A stretch of 64,000 nucleotides of DNA from Hippopus hippopus (lineage: Eukaryota > Mollusca > Bivalvia > Cardiida > Cardiidae): NCBI GenBank assembly GCA_946811185.2, contig OX328109.1, positions 30,984,129-31,048,128 of the forward strand, in the 5' to 3' direction. The stretch's first letter is position 1. Each line of letters starts with the position of its first letter. The notes under the pieces are model-generated. The model saw only the letters and a list, made by a program, of their open reading frames with translations. It ran no database searches and was not told the DNA's origin. The translations under genes were made by a program, and so were the position numbers. This document shows positions 1-15,500 of this stretch, piece by piece.

Positions 1-433
1 ATACCCTTTGTACTTGAGTTCAATTGTATCAATTTCAGTATCAATCTGTTGTCTGCATATGCTTTCGATTTGGAAGGGTCTATATTTGTTGTTTGGGAAT
101 TTAATAAATGATTGCTTAGTGAGATCTGCCAAGCAGCCACAATGTATTTATCATTTATCATGACAACAAAATTACAACATATACTGTATACATGGATATG
201 TACGTGTGTCGAAAAATTTGCGAATTACCGATTACGCACATTTTGTGTACGGAAATGTTTGCAAATTCAAGACACTCGTTATTTGTTGGTATACTTGTGG
301 TAAAATATGCGAGCATAAAAGTTTGCGAATTTTTCAAATTCGCGACATCGCAGAAATTTCCACATTGCAAAAATTTCCACTTATACAGTACTGGTACTAC
401 ACTATGGAATATCAACTTTACACCATTACTTAC

Positions 434-556
434 ATTCAGTTTTTGCTTAGCTGTTTCTATGGCAGTATTATCATCATCAGGAATCGTAAACAAAACTGCC
501 TCCCTCAGCAGGTAGGATTGCAAAGACATTAGGTATCTCAGGCAAGGACTTGCAAT
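434..556 (-). CDS. HECTD4-like gene, exon 15 (last in window)
   Basis: Acceptor ATTTTAG|ATTGCA, donor CTGAAT|GTAAGT, 41 codons, phase 0 at both ends. It encodes SPCLRYLMSLQSYLLREAVL and FTIPDDDNTAIETAKQKLN. The following exon lies beyond position 1. Confidence 0.78.
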
Positions 557-3500
557 CTAAAATTGTGAGTAAAAGAGCTTTCTGGTGTAGGCATACATAT
601 TACTTTCAGATTAATTTTCTTTGTAAAAGAATTTCATTTTAATGAAAATTACAGTCTGCCAGTAGTTTATGTAAATAAATTCCATTTTACATACTCTTAC
701 TTTCATAACTCATATAAAAAATGTAGAACTATTTCAAGGGCATAGCCAGGGTTTTGAAGTCATGCACCCCAACCAAACTGATAGATCTATTAACCCTTTA
801 CCAAACAATCTCTGGTTTTAACGACCCTGAGGAAGAAGCCATCTGAAAACATTGTGGGAAAAGGAGAAAATGCTGGTAACCAGCATTTTCTCCTTTTCCC
901 ACAATGTTTTCTATTCTTCCAAAGTCAAGTTTCAATTTTTGAGTCACATTTATTTTGTCATCTGGTATTGCTTTCAATTTGAACAAGTCTAAAATGTTGA
1001 CATTTGGTAAAGAGTTAAATGTTGAGAATAACATTAATCTCTATAGTGACAAAGAGAATATTCTGTGGTCTGCTTTCTTTACCATTGGGCATTTACATAA
1101 TGTGTGCTAAGGGTGCTACACCCATGTATTTTTAGATTTTTCATAGATTCCACAGTTCTATTTAAAAATAAGCTGAAAATGTCCAAAAGAATGCATCCTG
1201 TCAGAAAGAAGCTTGGAACCTATCTGAAGCAACAAGTGCTTCCTCCTCGCAGGGGTCAAACAAAAGAAAGAACAAACTAGACAGTCATGTGCTTGAAAAA
1301 CATGGACAATACATGTAGTGACACATGGAATAAAGTACTGCTTGGCTTCATGAAAATAACGTAATATTTTGGAAAGGAGACAAAAGCATTCTCTTTTCAA
1401 ATTTACAATATGAGTAATGAATACCAAGCCATTCTATTAACTTACAGGTATTTCAGAAAGCAGTTTATCAAACTGCTCCTCATTGGTCACTTTGGCTTGT
1501 TGTAACAATGTACAGGACTCTTTTACAGTTATCTTCATTAGTAACTGAACAACTTCCTCAGGAAACCTGTATTTTATAAAAACACTACATATAGGTCTTT
1601 ACTTATTAACCCTTCAGCTGCTTAGCGCAACTCAAGGACCTTTGCAGACAGTGTAGATCAAGATCAGACTGCACAGATAGTGCAATCTCATCTTGGATCT
1701 ACACTGTCCAATAAGGAGATATTTTTCCCCAAAAAATAAATTCTTTTGAAAGAGCTAAATGCCCGGTTTTACCTTCCCCTTGAAAGTTTCATTTACATGT
1801 ATCTTATTTAGCAAGTTAAGGGTTAAAAGTTTCATATCAGTTATCCTTCACAGAATTATGCTTGAAAATCTGTACAATTCTTACCAAACAAACTACTACT
1901 TTTTTCAGTACTCTGTCAGTACTTTTAGTACTCTGTCAGAGAAATATCCACACCAGCAACTGGAACTTAGTACAGTAAAAGAATTGCTGCCTACTAGTTT
2001 AGAGCTTGGACAATGTTGCAAATAATTTATTGCTGATTTAACCCTTTACCACACAACTGCAACTTTTAATGACCCTGAAAAAGAAAGCTTTTGAAAACAT
2101 TGTGAGAAAATGCTGGTTACGAGCATTTTCTCCTTTTCCCACAAAGTTATCTATCCTTCCCAAAACAAATTTCAAATTGTGAGTCACATTTAATTTGTCA
2201 TCTGCAGGTGCTTTCAATTAGGATTAAGTCTAAAATTTTGTCGCTTTATGAAGAGTTAAGTAGTCATAATTTTATAACAGCCTTTGACTTCAGCCTTGAT
2301 AGTGAATGACATACTGTACATAGTGTGAATATTATCATATGTGCCAACAATAAGTTTCATAACGCTAGACAAATAAAATGTTGTTCAAATGATGTGATTT
2401 GTCTTTGGAAGGGTAGATAACATTGCAGGAAAAGGAAAAAAGCATAAGTTATTGGCACTTTCTCCTTTTCTCAAGATGTTTTCAAAAGCCTTCTTCCCCT
2501 GAGCTCCTAAAACAAGTAGTCCCCTAGTAAAGGGTTCAGAAACAGAAAACATTTTTTATGTAGAAATTAGACATAAAACATGTCAGACATGCTCCCGAAA
2601 AAGGGGTTTCAAGCATCTCTGTCATCCACTATACAAAGCAAGACATCACATAATTTTCAATTCATAAATCCCACTTTGTTTAACAACCGACTAAACCTGG
2701 AGGTAGAATAGTCCTTTGACAGGTAGAAAATTTAACAATAGCAAAAAGTTTTACACCACGCTCAATACTCTTTGCAAATGCATATAAACCCCTTATTCAC
2801 AGAGCATCGCTCAATTATACAGTGACCAGAAGAATCTTACCTTAAATGAGAATGTTGCTCCACTTTTGTCACTTGTCCTTTTAACTGGTCAGCAAAATCA
2901 ACCAGTAACTTGTTTCTCAAGCACAGTAAACCTTTATGATGATCTGTAATGATATTATTGACAGTACTGAATCATCAGAAGAATGGTTGACCGTTTCATG
3001 CAATTTTTCTCTCTTCTTCTAAAAGAGAGATTAAATCAGTTAGGCCTACATTCATTTGTGCTCCAAAACTGCTTTAAATCTAGGTGAGTTCAGAATTATG
3101 TCACCCAGGCTTGGTTTCAGAGAGGAACTTAAGTTGCTAATTTTGCTCAAATTCTCTAACAGACATACTTTCTGACTTGAGTTGATATGGTTATTTGAGA
3201 CAGATTTCATTTACATAAACACACTTCATTAACATTCTCAGATCCTACACTGATGCATCCTTCCAGACTCAACTCAGCAAAACAATCGGTTTCAATCTGT
3301 TAAATGAATTAAGTCTCTTTATTTTGCTGAGCTGAGTCTGGAACGTTGTGTCAACTCAGGACTTGAGAAGGTTACTTAAGTCTGATAATGTTAATGAAAT
3401 GTGTCCTTAGTAACCAACGCAAGTCAGAAACTGAGTCTGTTAGTGGATTTGAGTAAAATTAATGACTTAAGTTTTTCATGAAAGCCGGGCCCCGGAATAC

Positions 3501-6500
3501 AGCATGTGTATTCCCTCAGAACTCCTGAACTCTTTCATAGAGATACAAGTATTTTAGGGTCAACAGATTTCTCCTTAACTTCTGTTTAAAAGTTTGATTA
3601 ACTTTGAAACTTTTGTGAATCCTTCAGATGCCCTTTAGCCATCACCATTTCTTGACATCTTTCTTTGTTTAACTCATTACCAAACGACAAAATTTTAGGT
3701 CTGTCCAATTCGAAAGCATTTGCAGACGACAAAATAAAAGTGACTGAAAATTTGAAATTTGTTTTGTGAAGGGTAGAAAACAATGTGGGAATAGGAGAAA
3801 ATGCTGGTTACCAGCATTTTCTCCTTTTCCCACAATGTTTTCCAAAGGCTTCTTTCTAAGAGTCGTCAAAAGTAGGGATTGTGTGGTAATGGGTTAACTA
3901 AGGATCTCATTTCACTCTTTATCACATAACAAAATTTTTGACTCATTCATATTCAAAGCATTTGCAGAAGAAAAATCAAATTAGACTCAAATTATAAGAT
4001 TTTTCTGTGAAAGGGTAGAATGATCACCAGCATTTTCTCCTTTTCCCGCAATGTTTTCAAAACCCTTGTCCATAAAGGTTGTTAAAATTCAGAATTTTGT
4101 GGTAGAGGGTTAAAATGTTGTCACTGAATGTAACAAGTAAACTCAATTTTCAATTTTTTTCACTTGTATCTATCCTATTAACTCTTTACTAAACAACAAA
4201 ATTTTAGACTCGTCCAAACTGTAAGCAACTACAGACAACTAATTAGTTGTGGCTCAAACAGTGGGTTTTGTCTTTGATAGGGTAGAAAACACTGTAGGAA
4301 AAGAAAACAAGAGCGCAGCATGGGATTGCAAATGCTCAGCTGCAAAATATTTTGATGGTTACCTGCCCCTGTTGTTTGCTCCCCCTTTTGACCGCTAAAA
4401 ACTAGTCTAAGTTTGAAGTGAATATCTTCAGTTATGACAGAGATAATACAAAATGTCAAAATTTATGCATGACAACAACACCAGGGCTATGACAATACCT
4501 CAACGCACTAAGCTAAAAATGTTGATTACCAGAATTTTTCTCCTTTTCCCACAATAGTTTCAGCGATCTCCTTCCTAAGGATCCTCAAAACTCAGCACTG
4601 TGAGGTAATGTGTTAAACCTCAATTAATGTTGATAATCCATATTTAATAATCATATTTTCAAAACTGTATGCTACAAAATTGTTACAATAGATACTAAGC
4701 TAAATCCGTTTTTTACGTAAAGGGTACATGGGTGAAAGGATGATTTTTCAAAAATTCTAAAATCCTACAAATTTAGCTTTTCAATAAGGAAAATGAAGAA
4801 AAACTGGTTTTTTGCCTGCCTAAACATCCTGAAATCAGGGATAATCATGGAGACTTTCACCCATGGGGTTAGCAGGATGAAAACTTACTATCTGTGAGGA
4901 GTTGCATCATAAGCTCTGTTCTCTGTTCAGTTTCTGGATACATCACAGTCAGGCCATTAACAATCACAGTACATGCTTCTCTTTGAACTGCAGGCAGATC
5001 TATTTTCAACCCTTCTTTATACTGCAGGGCGACCAGTTTCCACACAAGGGACCTGAAATAGCAAACCATATTCTCTTGTTTGTGACTTTCTTGTAATCAG
5101 CATCTTCTCCTTTTCCCAAAATGTTTACAACAGCATTCATTGTCAGGGTTGTACATATTTGGGATTGTGCCGGAAAAGGTTAGCTGACTGTTCTTTAACC
5201 CTTTACTACACAATTCTGAGTTTCAACAACCTTGAAAAAGAACACTTTTGAAAACACTGAAGAAAAAGGAAAACCTTCATCTTCTCATTTTCCCCAATGT
5301 TTTTTTTTTAACCTATCAAAAAAATAAATCATCAGCTGAGATACATCTAATTTGTTCTCTGTAAATCCCATCAATTTGGTCAGTTTAAAATTTTGTCTTT
5401 TGGTAAAGAGTCAACAGATGACAGATAGTCTGACTTGAACAAACTGAAAGCATTTCCTGATAACAAATTACATGGCACTTAGTGATGAGAATTTCTTTGC
5501 AAGCTTACAAAACATTATGGGAAAAGGAGAAAATGCTGTTTGTCAGCATTTTCTCCTTTCCCTACAATGTTTAAAAAAACCTCCTTAATGGGATTCTTGT
5601 AACACTGCCTTTCATCGCCAAAAAAATGCATGGATTGGGCTAAGAGTCTGGTAATCTGTAATCAGTCAGCCGATACAAGCTGTTCCCCGCATTGATTATG
5701 GATTACCCGAGTATTAGCCGAATCCGTACGATTCCGTAGGGTGCCCTATCCTTAAACATAGTCAGAGACACAAAAGGTTGTTTGATAAAGGCTTAACTCC
5801 CTAAATGACATCATTTTCAGACGATAAAAGCGTGCCTAAAAATATATTGTTGAAAAAGGATACAGTGCTGGTTATCAGCATTTTTCTCTCCTTTCAAAAT
5901 GTTTTCAAAAGCCTCCTCCATAGGAAATTATAAATGTTTGTTTGTTTGTATGGTATTTAACACCATCTTTAACATTATATCACTTATATGACTGTGGCCA
6001 GTGCACCCATCCATGCTTTCCTGGAGTTATTTTTTCCTGTACTTTGCACAATGTTCCTCCCAAGCCAACAGCTGCTTTCCCACATGACTATTGTCATAAC
6101 AATAATCAGTGGTGAGACAGAAATGAATCATGTCATTAAACCAGCCACGCAGGGGATTCAAAAAAGCAACCGCCGGGTTTCAAGCCCTATATGTAACTAA
6201 CTGAGCTACAGTCTCAGCTGTGAGTCATAAAAACACAGGATTGTTTGATTGAGGATTAAGCATGAATAGCATGATGTGGACATGCATTTTTTTAGTAAAA
6301 CATGCCAAAATAATGTTCATAACTGCAGACCTACCTTGTCTTTTGCACCATGGCTTCTTCTTTTGATGACTGGTTTTTGAATTGACTCATTTTGTAAATC
6401 AGCTAAAATGAAATACAAGCATCAATATTTTTCTTTCCATCATGCAAACTAACTCTTTACCACACAATGCCAAGGTTTAACTCTTTACCAAACGACAATA

Positions 6501-9500
6501 TTTTAGACTGGTCCAAATTGAAAGGATTTGCAGACGACAAATTAAAGATCGCTCAAATGGCAGAATTTGTCCTTGATAGAGTCGAAAACATTGTGGGGAA
6601 AAGGAGAAAATGCTGGTTACCAGCATTTTCTCCTTTTCCCACAAAGTTTTTAAAAGGCTTCTCTCCAAGGGTCATTAAAACCCGGGATTGTTTGGTAAAG
6701 GGTTAACAACCCTAAGAGCTGAAAGAAGGCTTTTGAAAACTTTGTAGGAAAAAGAAGAAAATGCTAGTAACCAGCATTTTCTCCTCTTTCCACAATGTTT
6801 TCTACCCTATCAAAGACATAAATTATATTTGAGCCTTAATTGATTTGTCATCTGCAGATGCATTCAATTTGGTCTATTCCAAAATTTTAATAGTAAAGGA
6901 TTAACTGCTTAGCTCCTGAAACAATCTTCAGCATATGCCTTTGAAAACACCCTGTTAACCCTTTACCAAACAACAAAGTTTTACACTTGTCCAAATAGAA
7001 AGCTTTTGCAGACAACAAAGTAACTTGAAATTGAGATATGCCTCTGGAAAGGTAGGAAACATTGTGGGAAAAAGAGAAAATGCTGGTTACCAGCATTTTC
7101 TTCTTTTCTAACAATGTTTTCAAAGGGCTTTTCTCCCAGGGTTGTTAAAAGTCTGGATTGTATGTGAGTATATATACTACTTATCTGCCAAAATTAACTC
7201 TTTACAAAAGGAAAAAATCCTGGACTCATCCAAATTCAAAGCATTTGCAAGGAAAAATATTATATATGACTCCAGAGATTGTATTTGTCTATGAATTGAT
7301 AGAAAACATTGCGGGAAATGAAGAAATACTAGCTATTAGAATGTTCTCCTTTTTCAACAGTTTTCCATAGCCTTTCATCTAAACTTTTGATTGTTTGGTA
7401 ATGGGTTAAAAGGAGATGTGTTACTTGCTAGAAAAGCTACCATAACAGTTCCCGTCTTGAAAGGCAACCATAAAAATCCCTTTCCTCAATAACTTCCATT
7501 ATAAAATTGCATATCAATCAACAGGCAGTTGTTATTGTATTTATGCAGAATAGCATCATACTCCTTGTCGACATTGTGAACATTCATGGCATTTTTAATA
7601 TGACGTCAATAATATTTAAAATCCAGAGTCCAGAATGCCGAAATATACTTATCCATTGAACATTGATGCAAACCACATAAATAGAGAATTTCAACCTTAT
7701 AAATTCAAATGTGAAATTTGAACTTTTTCAGTGAACTCAAGAGTGATCATTCTTTGAAATTTCTTTTGTCCATTGCATAGAAAGTAAGAAATAATCATAA
7801 TAATATGACTAGTATCCAAACAACAAAATGAGCCATGCTCGTGGTCATAACTATTTTGCTTATGGTAAATTTTCAGAATGTCCAAGGACTATTCTACCTC
7901 ATAATTCGGTCGTTAGACAAAATTGATTTTATGGATCAATAATTATGTTATGACTTGCTGGGTATAATACATAACAGAGATGTATCTAACCCCCTTTTAC
8001 CAGAATATGGCTCAAATTCTACTATAGTGACTAATACTAACAGATTCAATATCAAACCCCAAACCATTCCATGGTGAGTACTGACCTGAAGTACAATGAG
8101 AGCACAGACAATCATCTGGGTATGTCCCACCTCTATAGCATGGTCTAGTATATCACACAGTCTATCTAAGTTTGTATAGTCTACTGGATACTGCTGTACA
8201 CTATAGCTTCCAAATGGTGTGCACATCAAGTCACTGTAAATCTGGTGCAGACACATACTTCCAACATGCTGCAATAATATCTGTATTACTTCATCTAATG
8301 CCACATTGTTGTTACCTGTAATACAGACAGGAACTTACAGTGGCTAAAGCCTGAAATATTGCATTTCATTTTCACATCAGTCTTTTCTACTTTGATGGCA
8401 AAAAAACAATAAGGTACACCAAGGTATCTACTAATATCTAACTCTTTATCGATAGACAAAATTTTAGACTAGGCCAAATTGAAAGCATTTGCGGATGAAA
8501 AAATAAATGTGACTGAAAAATTGAAATCTGATTTATGAAGGGTAGAAAACATTGTGGTAAAAGGAGAAAATGCTGGTTACCAGCATTTTCTCCTTTTTCC
8601 ACAATGTTTTCAAAAGGCTTCTTTCTCAGGTTGTTAAACATAGGGATTGTATGGTAAAGGATTAAACATTTCTATTTCTTTCATTTGGGTTCAATTCACA
8701 ATAAAGACTTTCTATTCCATGTATTAAAAAAACAAAAAACACATACACATGCAGTGGTTTATTATTCACTACTCAAATGATTTATAGAGATATAAAACAA
8801 GGTATATTCCTTAATTTGCATTGAAGAAAAATGGTTCATCAATTTGAGCCATGCTCTGGCAAAGCTTGTTTTGATACATACCCGTATCCATGATGTATTA
8901 TACAAAACAAGTCCTCACACAATTATGGATCCACAAAAATCAATTTCCCTTCCTGGGACATGCAAAAAATTGACAAACGCAAAAGTTTTGACCCATGTCA
9001 GCCTGTAGAGTCCACACAGGCTGACATGGGTTGATGCATCTTGCAGATGTATTGAACCCCTTTTTCACAAAGCATAGCTCATATCAATATAAGTATAGAC
9101 CCAGGTTCAGCCTTCATGTTTTGTGAAAAAAATATCTTTATAGCTGCCATACTTCAGAGGGTAGGTACAAAACCTTGTGGGAGAGGGAGAAAATGCTAGT
9201 TACCAGCAGTTTTTCCCTTTTCAACAATGTTTTCAAAAGCTTTCTTTCCAAGGGTTGTGAAAACACATGATTATATAGGAAAAGGCTTGACACATGGTTC
9301 ACAATGACATACCTGTTTCTGTTATTTTGTCTGTGTTTGCTATACAGAGTCTCTGTTTTATATGATGAGAGGCTTGGTGTCCTGGGTTATAAAACTGATC
9401 CACCCAATCATTGCTACATGTCCATATTACATTGTTCTTAACATCAAAACAGGTTCCTGTACAGAAAACAAAAAACACAACCATTTACCATAAATTATCA

Positions 9501-12500
9501 TTTACCAATAACTTTTTATCAGAGAACACAATTTTGTACTTATCTAAATTTAATCCTTTACTACACAATCATGATTTTTAACAACCCTGAAGAATAAAAC
9601 TTTTGAACCATTGTGGTAACCAGCATTTTCTCCTCTTCCCACAATGTTCTCTACTCTTTCAGACACAAATTCCATCATTTGAGCCACATTTAATCTGCCG
9701 TCTGCAATTGCTTTTGCCTTAAATTTTGTCATTTGGTGAAAAAGTTAAAAGATGTAAAGACAACAACATGTAATCAAATTTGATATAAAATGATTGGTTT
9801 TGGCTTTGAAAAGGTAAAAAAAAAAAAAAAAACCCAGTGAGATAAAGAGCAAACAGTGGTTACCAGCATTTTTGTCCCTATTTCAATGATACATTCAAGG
9901 ACTGCACTCAAAAATTGCAGTATGATCAGTCAAATTGGTTTGAAGGAACAAATTTTCGAAATTACAATACCTCATCTTCAGCATGCTTCTGTTTGCTCAA
10001 ACTTGTATTGTGTTTGGGTAAAGATAAAGATCAGACTAAGGAGACAGTGCAGCCTAATCTTGGATCTACACTGTCCATTACTTCATAACATATTCTGGCC
10101 AAAACAACCTTTGCAATATGTTTCTTTTTAAGTAGGTCCATTTCAATAATTCAGGGCTCTAAAGCTTTACATTTAGAACAAAACCACTGTATATACCTAA
10201 AGAAGCAATAGGTGCTCCTCTGGCTAAAGAGCAGCTCATGGCATCCACCAAATCTGGTCTCTGTGTAAACTGTCCATCATTCAAACTGAAACACTGGTTT
10301 GTGGCTAAAGCTGCAGTAAAATAGGTGTAATACATTAAATAATATCAAATCTGGTCTATGTGTAAACTCCTAATTACCCAAACACAAACACTGATCTGTG
10401 GCTAAAGCTGAAGCAAAGTAGAGAAAACACATTAAAGTACATGTATTTATACATCAAATGTTCATCAATTACTTTTTCTTAATTACTTAATTGGCTTTTT
10501 AAATTCCCTCAAACTTTTTTTAAAATTGTGATAATGGCTTACTAGCTACAAAATGATTATTATAACTTTCATGCTACTCACACTGTGAATTGTGAAAAGT
10601 AGGTTAAATAATGACAACCAGCCAAGGTAAAGATAATAACATTTAGACTGTTCATAAAATTACATTTATTTTGGCTGGGACAAACATGTCCAAGGACCAT
10701 TCTACCACTAGATTCAGTCAATTACTTAACAAAATGGATTTTATGGATCCATAATTGTGTGATGTCTTGCATGGTACATGTATAATGCATAAAAAAGATG
10801 CATTAACCCTCATTTTCACTATTGCCACCAATACCAATCAAATACTTACACCTAAGTGCGGATAAGCTTCCGCTACTGCCAAACAGTGATCTTGCAGCAT
10901 TACTAGCACCTCCACCTGGCATCACAGTGAGCAGGACCACATGGCTGCCATCCACAAATACTGGTGTTTTGACAAGAACTTTCAAAACAACCCCACAGCT
11001 AGTGCTACCAGACTGTTGAGAACCTGTGCATGTAGATATAGGTATAGTGCCTGTTGATCCTTCACCACACAATCCCAAGTTTTAACTATCTTCTGCAGGA
11101 AGGCTTTTGAAAAAAATAGTGGAAAACAGATACCAGCATTTTCTCATTCTCCTACAATGTTTTCTACCCAATCAAAAACAGAAGTCATCATTTGATCTGC
11201 TATTAAAAATTTGTAATCAACAAATGCTTTCATTTGGGTTGAGTCCAAAGTTCTACAGTTTGTTGGTTTGTACATTTTTGCTTTTGAACAAAAACAGCTA
11301 ACTTTTCAAATGACAAAATTATCATAAGTAGGGACAAATCTGGTACAGCATTTCATTGTACAACCCAATCCCACTGCAGTCTAAATATGGACATTAACCT
11401 TTTACCAAACACTTCCGAATTTTAATGAGCCTATAAACACAGGCTTTTGAAAACATTGTGGGAAAAGGAGAAAATGCTGGTAACCAGCATTTCCCCCTTT
11501 TCCCACAGTATTTTCTACCCTTTCAGTAACCAGCATTTTCTCCTTTTCCCACAATGTTCGGGCTAAAGATTTCTTTATCACATAACTATGTATGTATAGT
11601 TTTGCATATTCTGACCTGTAATTTGAAAAATTTTGTCATGTGATAAAAAGAATGTGGTATCCGTTGGCTTTTAAAACAATTAAACTCGTCTGAGAGAAAA
11701 ATGTTATTTAGCTAGCCAGAGGCCGGTTTGATAACATTTTTCTAGTCTCATTTAATTAAATTTTATCTCAAATGCCTATGTCAGATCCCCTATAACTACC
11801 CTTCTCAGTATTAAGAGTCTATGCACAGAGTGAAAGCAAACAGTGATGAGCCATGCTCTGTGAAAAGGGGATTTAATGAATCTGCAAAAAGTATCGACCA
11901 GGTCAACCTGTGCAATATGGGCAGGCTGTCCAGTGTTGGTACTTATTGCTTTTAGTAAATTTTCTGCATGTCCAAGGACCATTCCTCAGGATTCAGCCAG
12001 TTGTTGGACAAAATGGATTTTATGGATCCATAATTATGTAATGATTTACTTGGAATAATGCATGCATAAAACCCTCTGTTGCCAGAGCAAGTCTCTGATA
12101 TTTGTGTGAAGGAATTACCCTCATCTTTTTTGGCTGTTCCATTATCCACCCCTGTCAGAGCAGCCAGTGTGCTGGCTGATCCTCTATACACTGGACGGAG
12201 TCTGGACATAAGGGATTCGTTGAGAGATTTTCCACTAGTGTCATCTTTCTTCATCAGCGTCATTCTTGGTTTTGTCTGCTGTAATATTCCTGTTTCACAC
12301 TAAGAAATAATGACAGAATTTGTTAACATATAAATAATAACTGCTACATTGGGTTTTATGTTATTAAGCCTACATGATTTATCTTCGGGGTTAACAGCAT
12401 TTATTCCTTTTCTTTCACTGTCATCAAAATTCTCCATGCACTCAACAGAAAAATGGACAAAAGCCCTATATTAACTCTTTACCAAACGACAAAATTTTTG

Positions 12501-15500
12501 ACTCATCCAAATTGAAAGCATTTGCAGACAATAAAATCAGTGTGACTCAAAAACTGAAATTTGTCTTGGGAAGGGTAGAAAACATTGTGGGAAAAGGAGA
12601 AAATGCTGGTTACCAGCATTTTCTTCTTTTCCTACAATGTTTTCAAACGGCTTCTATCTCAGAGTCGTAAAAACCCAGGATTGTTTGGTAAAGGGTTAAA
12701 TTATGTGTATCTTCTGACTGTTTGGCTTTTTACTGTACATTTATTGAAAAAAAAGTAATTAAGTTTAAACTGACTGATTATCAAAGAAATAAAGGTACTT
12801 AGATGATAGCACTTGATTTACAAGTTTGCCAGTATGAATATACATTGTCTGTAATCTCTGACCTGATCACAAATTTGAAAACATCCTTATTAAATAGAAA
12901 TAATCGACAGAAAATGAAATTCAATCTGTTACAGCAGGATCCTGTCTGTTCTTTTATAAAACAGTAATGATCAGAGGTCACTACTCATCTAATGTGTTCA
13001 CATATTTTCAAATAATTATCATTCACATCTCAAGTAGTATAAAAACACACAGAAAGTACCTGTAATTATATATTGGCTCATACACCACAATATTTTCTCT
13101 GCTGCTAGAACACAGAAAAAGGATCACTAAAGCCAAACTTAGTTTGCAAATTTGAGGATATGAAGTCATTGTTTACAATGTATTACTTTATTAAATAATA
13201 CAGATCTTTGGTCCCATGCGGCTTTTGTACCTACAGGGCTTTTGTCCTACACCCATGTAACATAAGGAAGGTGTTACAATGATGAATAACCAAATCAAAT
13301 CATTTTCATTGGTTAGGAAAAGAATCAATTTTGCCCAATTCATCCAGAACATCTCACCAGATGTTGGACAGTGTAGATTAAAGACTAAACTACATGTTAA
13401 GTGCAGTCTGATCTTGATCTACACTTAACACAATATCATCTCAATGAGTGTCCAGTGTGTTAAGCTGCCATTGCACATAACCATACTTTCCTAGATTTTC
13501 TTTTTCAAGAATGGACATGTAATTAGCGTAACTCTCTTTCAAAGCCATTGGCTGCTTTCCATTGAAGCTTTTACCTCAAATTTGAAGCTATTCACATATA
13601 CTGGTACTCCTTTTGCATTTTTATCAGTAGCATTGGCTGGAACCCAGATCCAGTAAAACAGGGAACCATCACTACAAAAGGAAATAGTTGTGCAGGGTCC
13701 AGCCTCAACAAAGCACTCTGGTTTAGGCACTGTCTTTGAAGGCTGAAACAAATGACATAAGGTCTCTGAGTAATCCCCAAACCAAACAATTTTGTTCTTT
13801 TAAAACTTTGAAGAAGAAACTGAAACTGCGTAATTCAATTAAACACCTCATTTTACGTAAAGCATATTCACTGGTGTTAAAGTTTATTACATCTCAGAGT
13901 CACAAGCTGTTTTATTTTCAGTTAATGAGTAACACTAGAACACACTTTTTTTATTCATTTCTTGTTCTTGGTCTCTCAAAACCCTGCATGAAAGTCTCTG
14001 AAAAACAGCATTTTAAGGCCTCTCTCTAGAATGTTTCTACTGAGTGACAGTTACTGAAGTCTTGTGGTAATTTGTTCCATAAGCTAAAGCCTACTATTTT
14101 AAATCCTCTGTAGCCAAAAATCTTACTTTAACTAAAAGGTACGTTATAGCAACCTGTGACAGTGTCAAAAGACCTCAACCTACATACTGGCACCTGCTCT
14201 GAAAATAGTCAAGTAAGCTGGCCCAAGGCCTCTGAACAACTGAACATGACAGTCAAAATCTTTAACTGAATTCTTGCTTTTACAGGAAGCCAATGCAGCT
14301 CAAAAAGAGCTTTTTCAGAATGTTGTATTTGTTAAATCTCAAAACAAGTTTGGCACACATATTTTGTATTCTCTGTATTTTCTGTATGACACTTTGAGAT
14401 ACACCATAAAGAATTCCACAACAGTAATCCAGAAATGATTAGTGATAGTATCAGAGTTTCAGTTGCATCTTTGAAGAGGTATTTCCTGATGCTTTTGATT
14501 CTTAGATAATTGAACATTGCAGTCTGACATTTTCTTTTGACATGGTCGTTAAAATTTAGTTTTTTTTTTGTCAAGGAAGGTATCCAAGCTATCTTAAACA
14601 TGTGACAGATTTGACATTTCACCAGTAATATCGATTTCTTTGACTGAACACTTTTCAAGCTGTGGTCTACTGCCAAATATGATAAATTCTGTTTTTACAG
14701 AGTTCATTTTACGTGTTATGTTTCATTCAGTTATCAATAATTAATGCATAGTTTTCTAATTCTTTAATGGCTAATTTCTTGTTTCTAAAGATGGTAAAAA
14801 TTTTTTGGTTGCAAAATGATCATCTGCAAAACTATAAACTGATATGGATTCAGGAATAACATCAAATAGGTTCCGGCATAATTATATAAGATACTGCCAG
14901 GGACCTAAACAGCTACCCTGGGGTACACTACATTGTAAAAGGCATGGAAAGGAGACGGGTGATACTACATTAACACTACAGCTGCATGGCCTAAGATATG
15001 TCCATCCAGTTAATAGCTGTATCACACAGCCCCTATTGAGATCAAAACACTTGAATGAGAATATCATAGTCTACCTATCAAAAGTGGCACCTTAGCCTAG
15101 TGCAATAAGGGCACTAACCTCCCTATTTTCCATGCCATCCAGAGCAAGGCAGTCTCACATGAGTGAAAGTGTCTTTATGCAAACTGATTCTTTGGCGGAA
15201 GATTGTGTTTACTGACATGTTCATTTTGTCCAAGAAGTGCTGATTTCTCTATGAGTTTTGAAAGAAACAGTAAGTTGCTCACAGGTCGGTAAGTGGAAAT
15301 CACAAGTTCAAGATCGCCCTTTTTCAGCAAAGGTCTGACCAATGCATGTTTCCACTTTGATGGAGAAGCTTACCATGCTTTAGAAAACAAATTAAAAGAG
15401 AACAGGAGAAAATGCTGTCAATCAGCATTTTCTGCATTTCCTACCATATTGTCTACCCTTCTTTGGAATTAAGACATGATTATTGATCTGCAATTACTTT

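Larger units (their letters stand above)
8316..10196. other. Introns 8-9: MITEs of families A and C
   Basis: Intron 9 (8316-9312) holds family A at 8438-8665 and family C at 8845-9081. Intron 8 (9457-10196) holds family A at 9550-9748, an A-rich run near 9820-9835 and a family B fragment near 10020-10100. Confidence 0.5.

Noticed and set aside
798..1034. Many open frames encoding variants of VENIVGKGENAGYQHFLLFPQC
   Set aside because: They are translations of the family A MITE palindrome in its various copies and frames; no start context, no splice signals, and decay is frame-independent.
2944..2966. Longer version of exon 13 using an upstream AG
   Set aside because: It would start in the wrong phase for exon 12 and require a missing exon; the AG at 2944-2945 joins perfectly.
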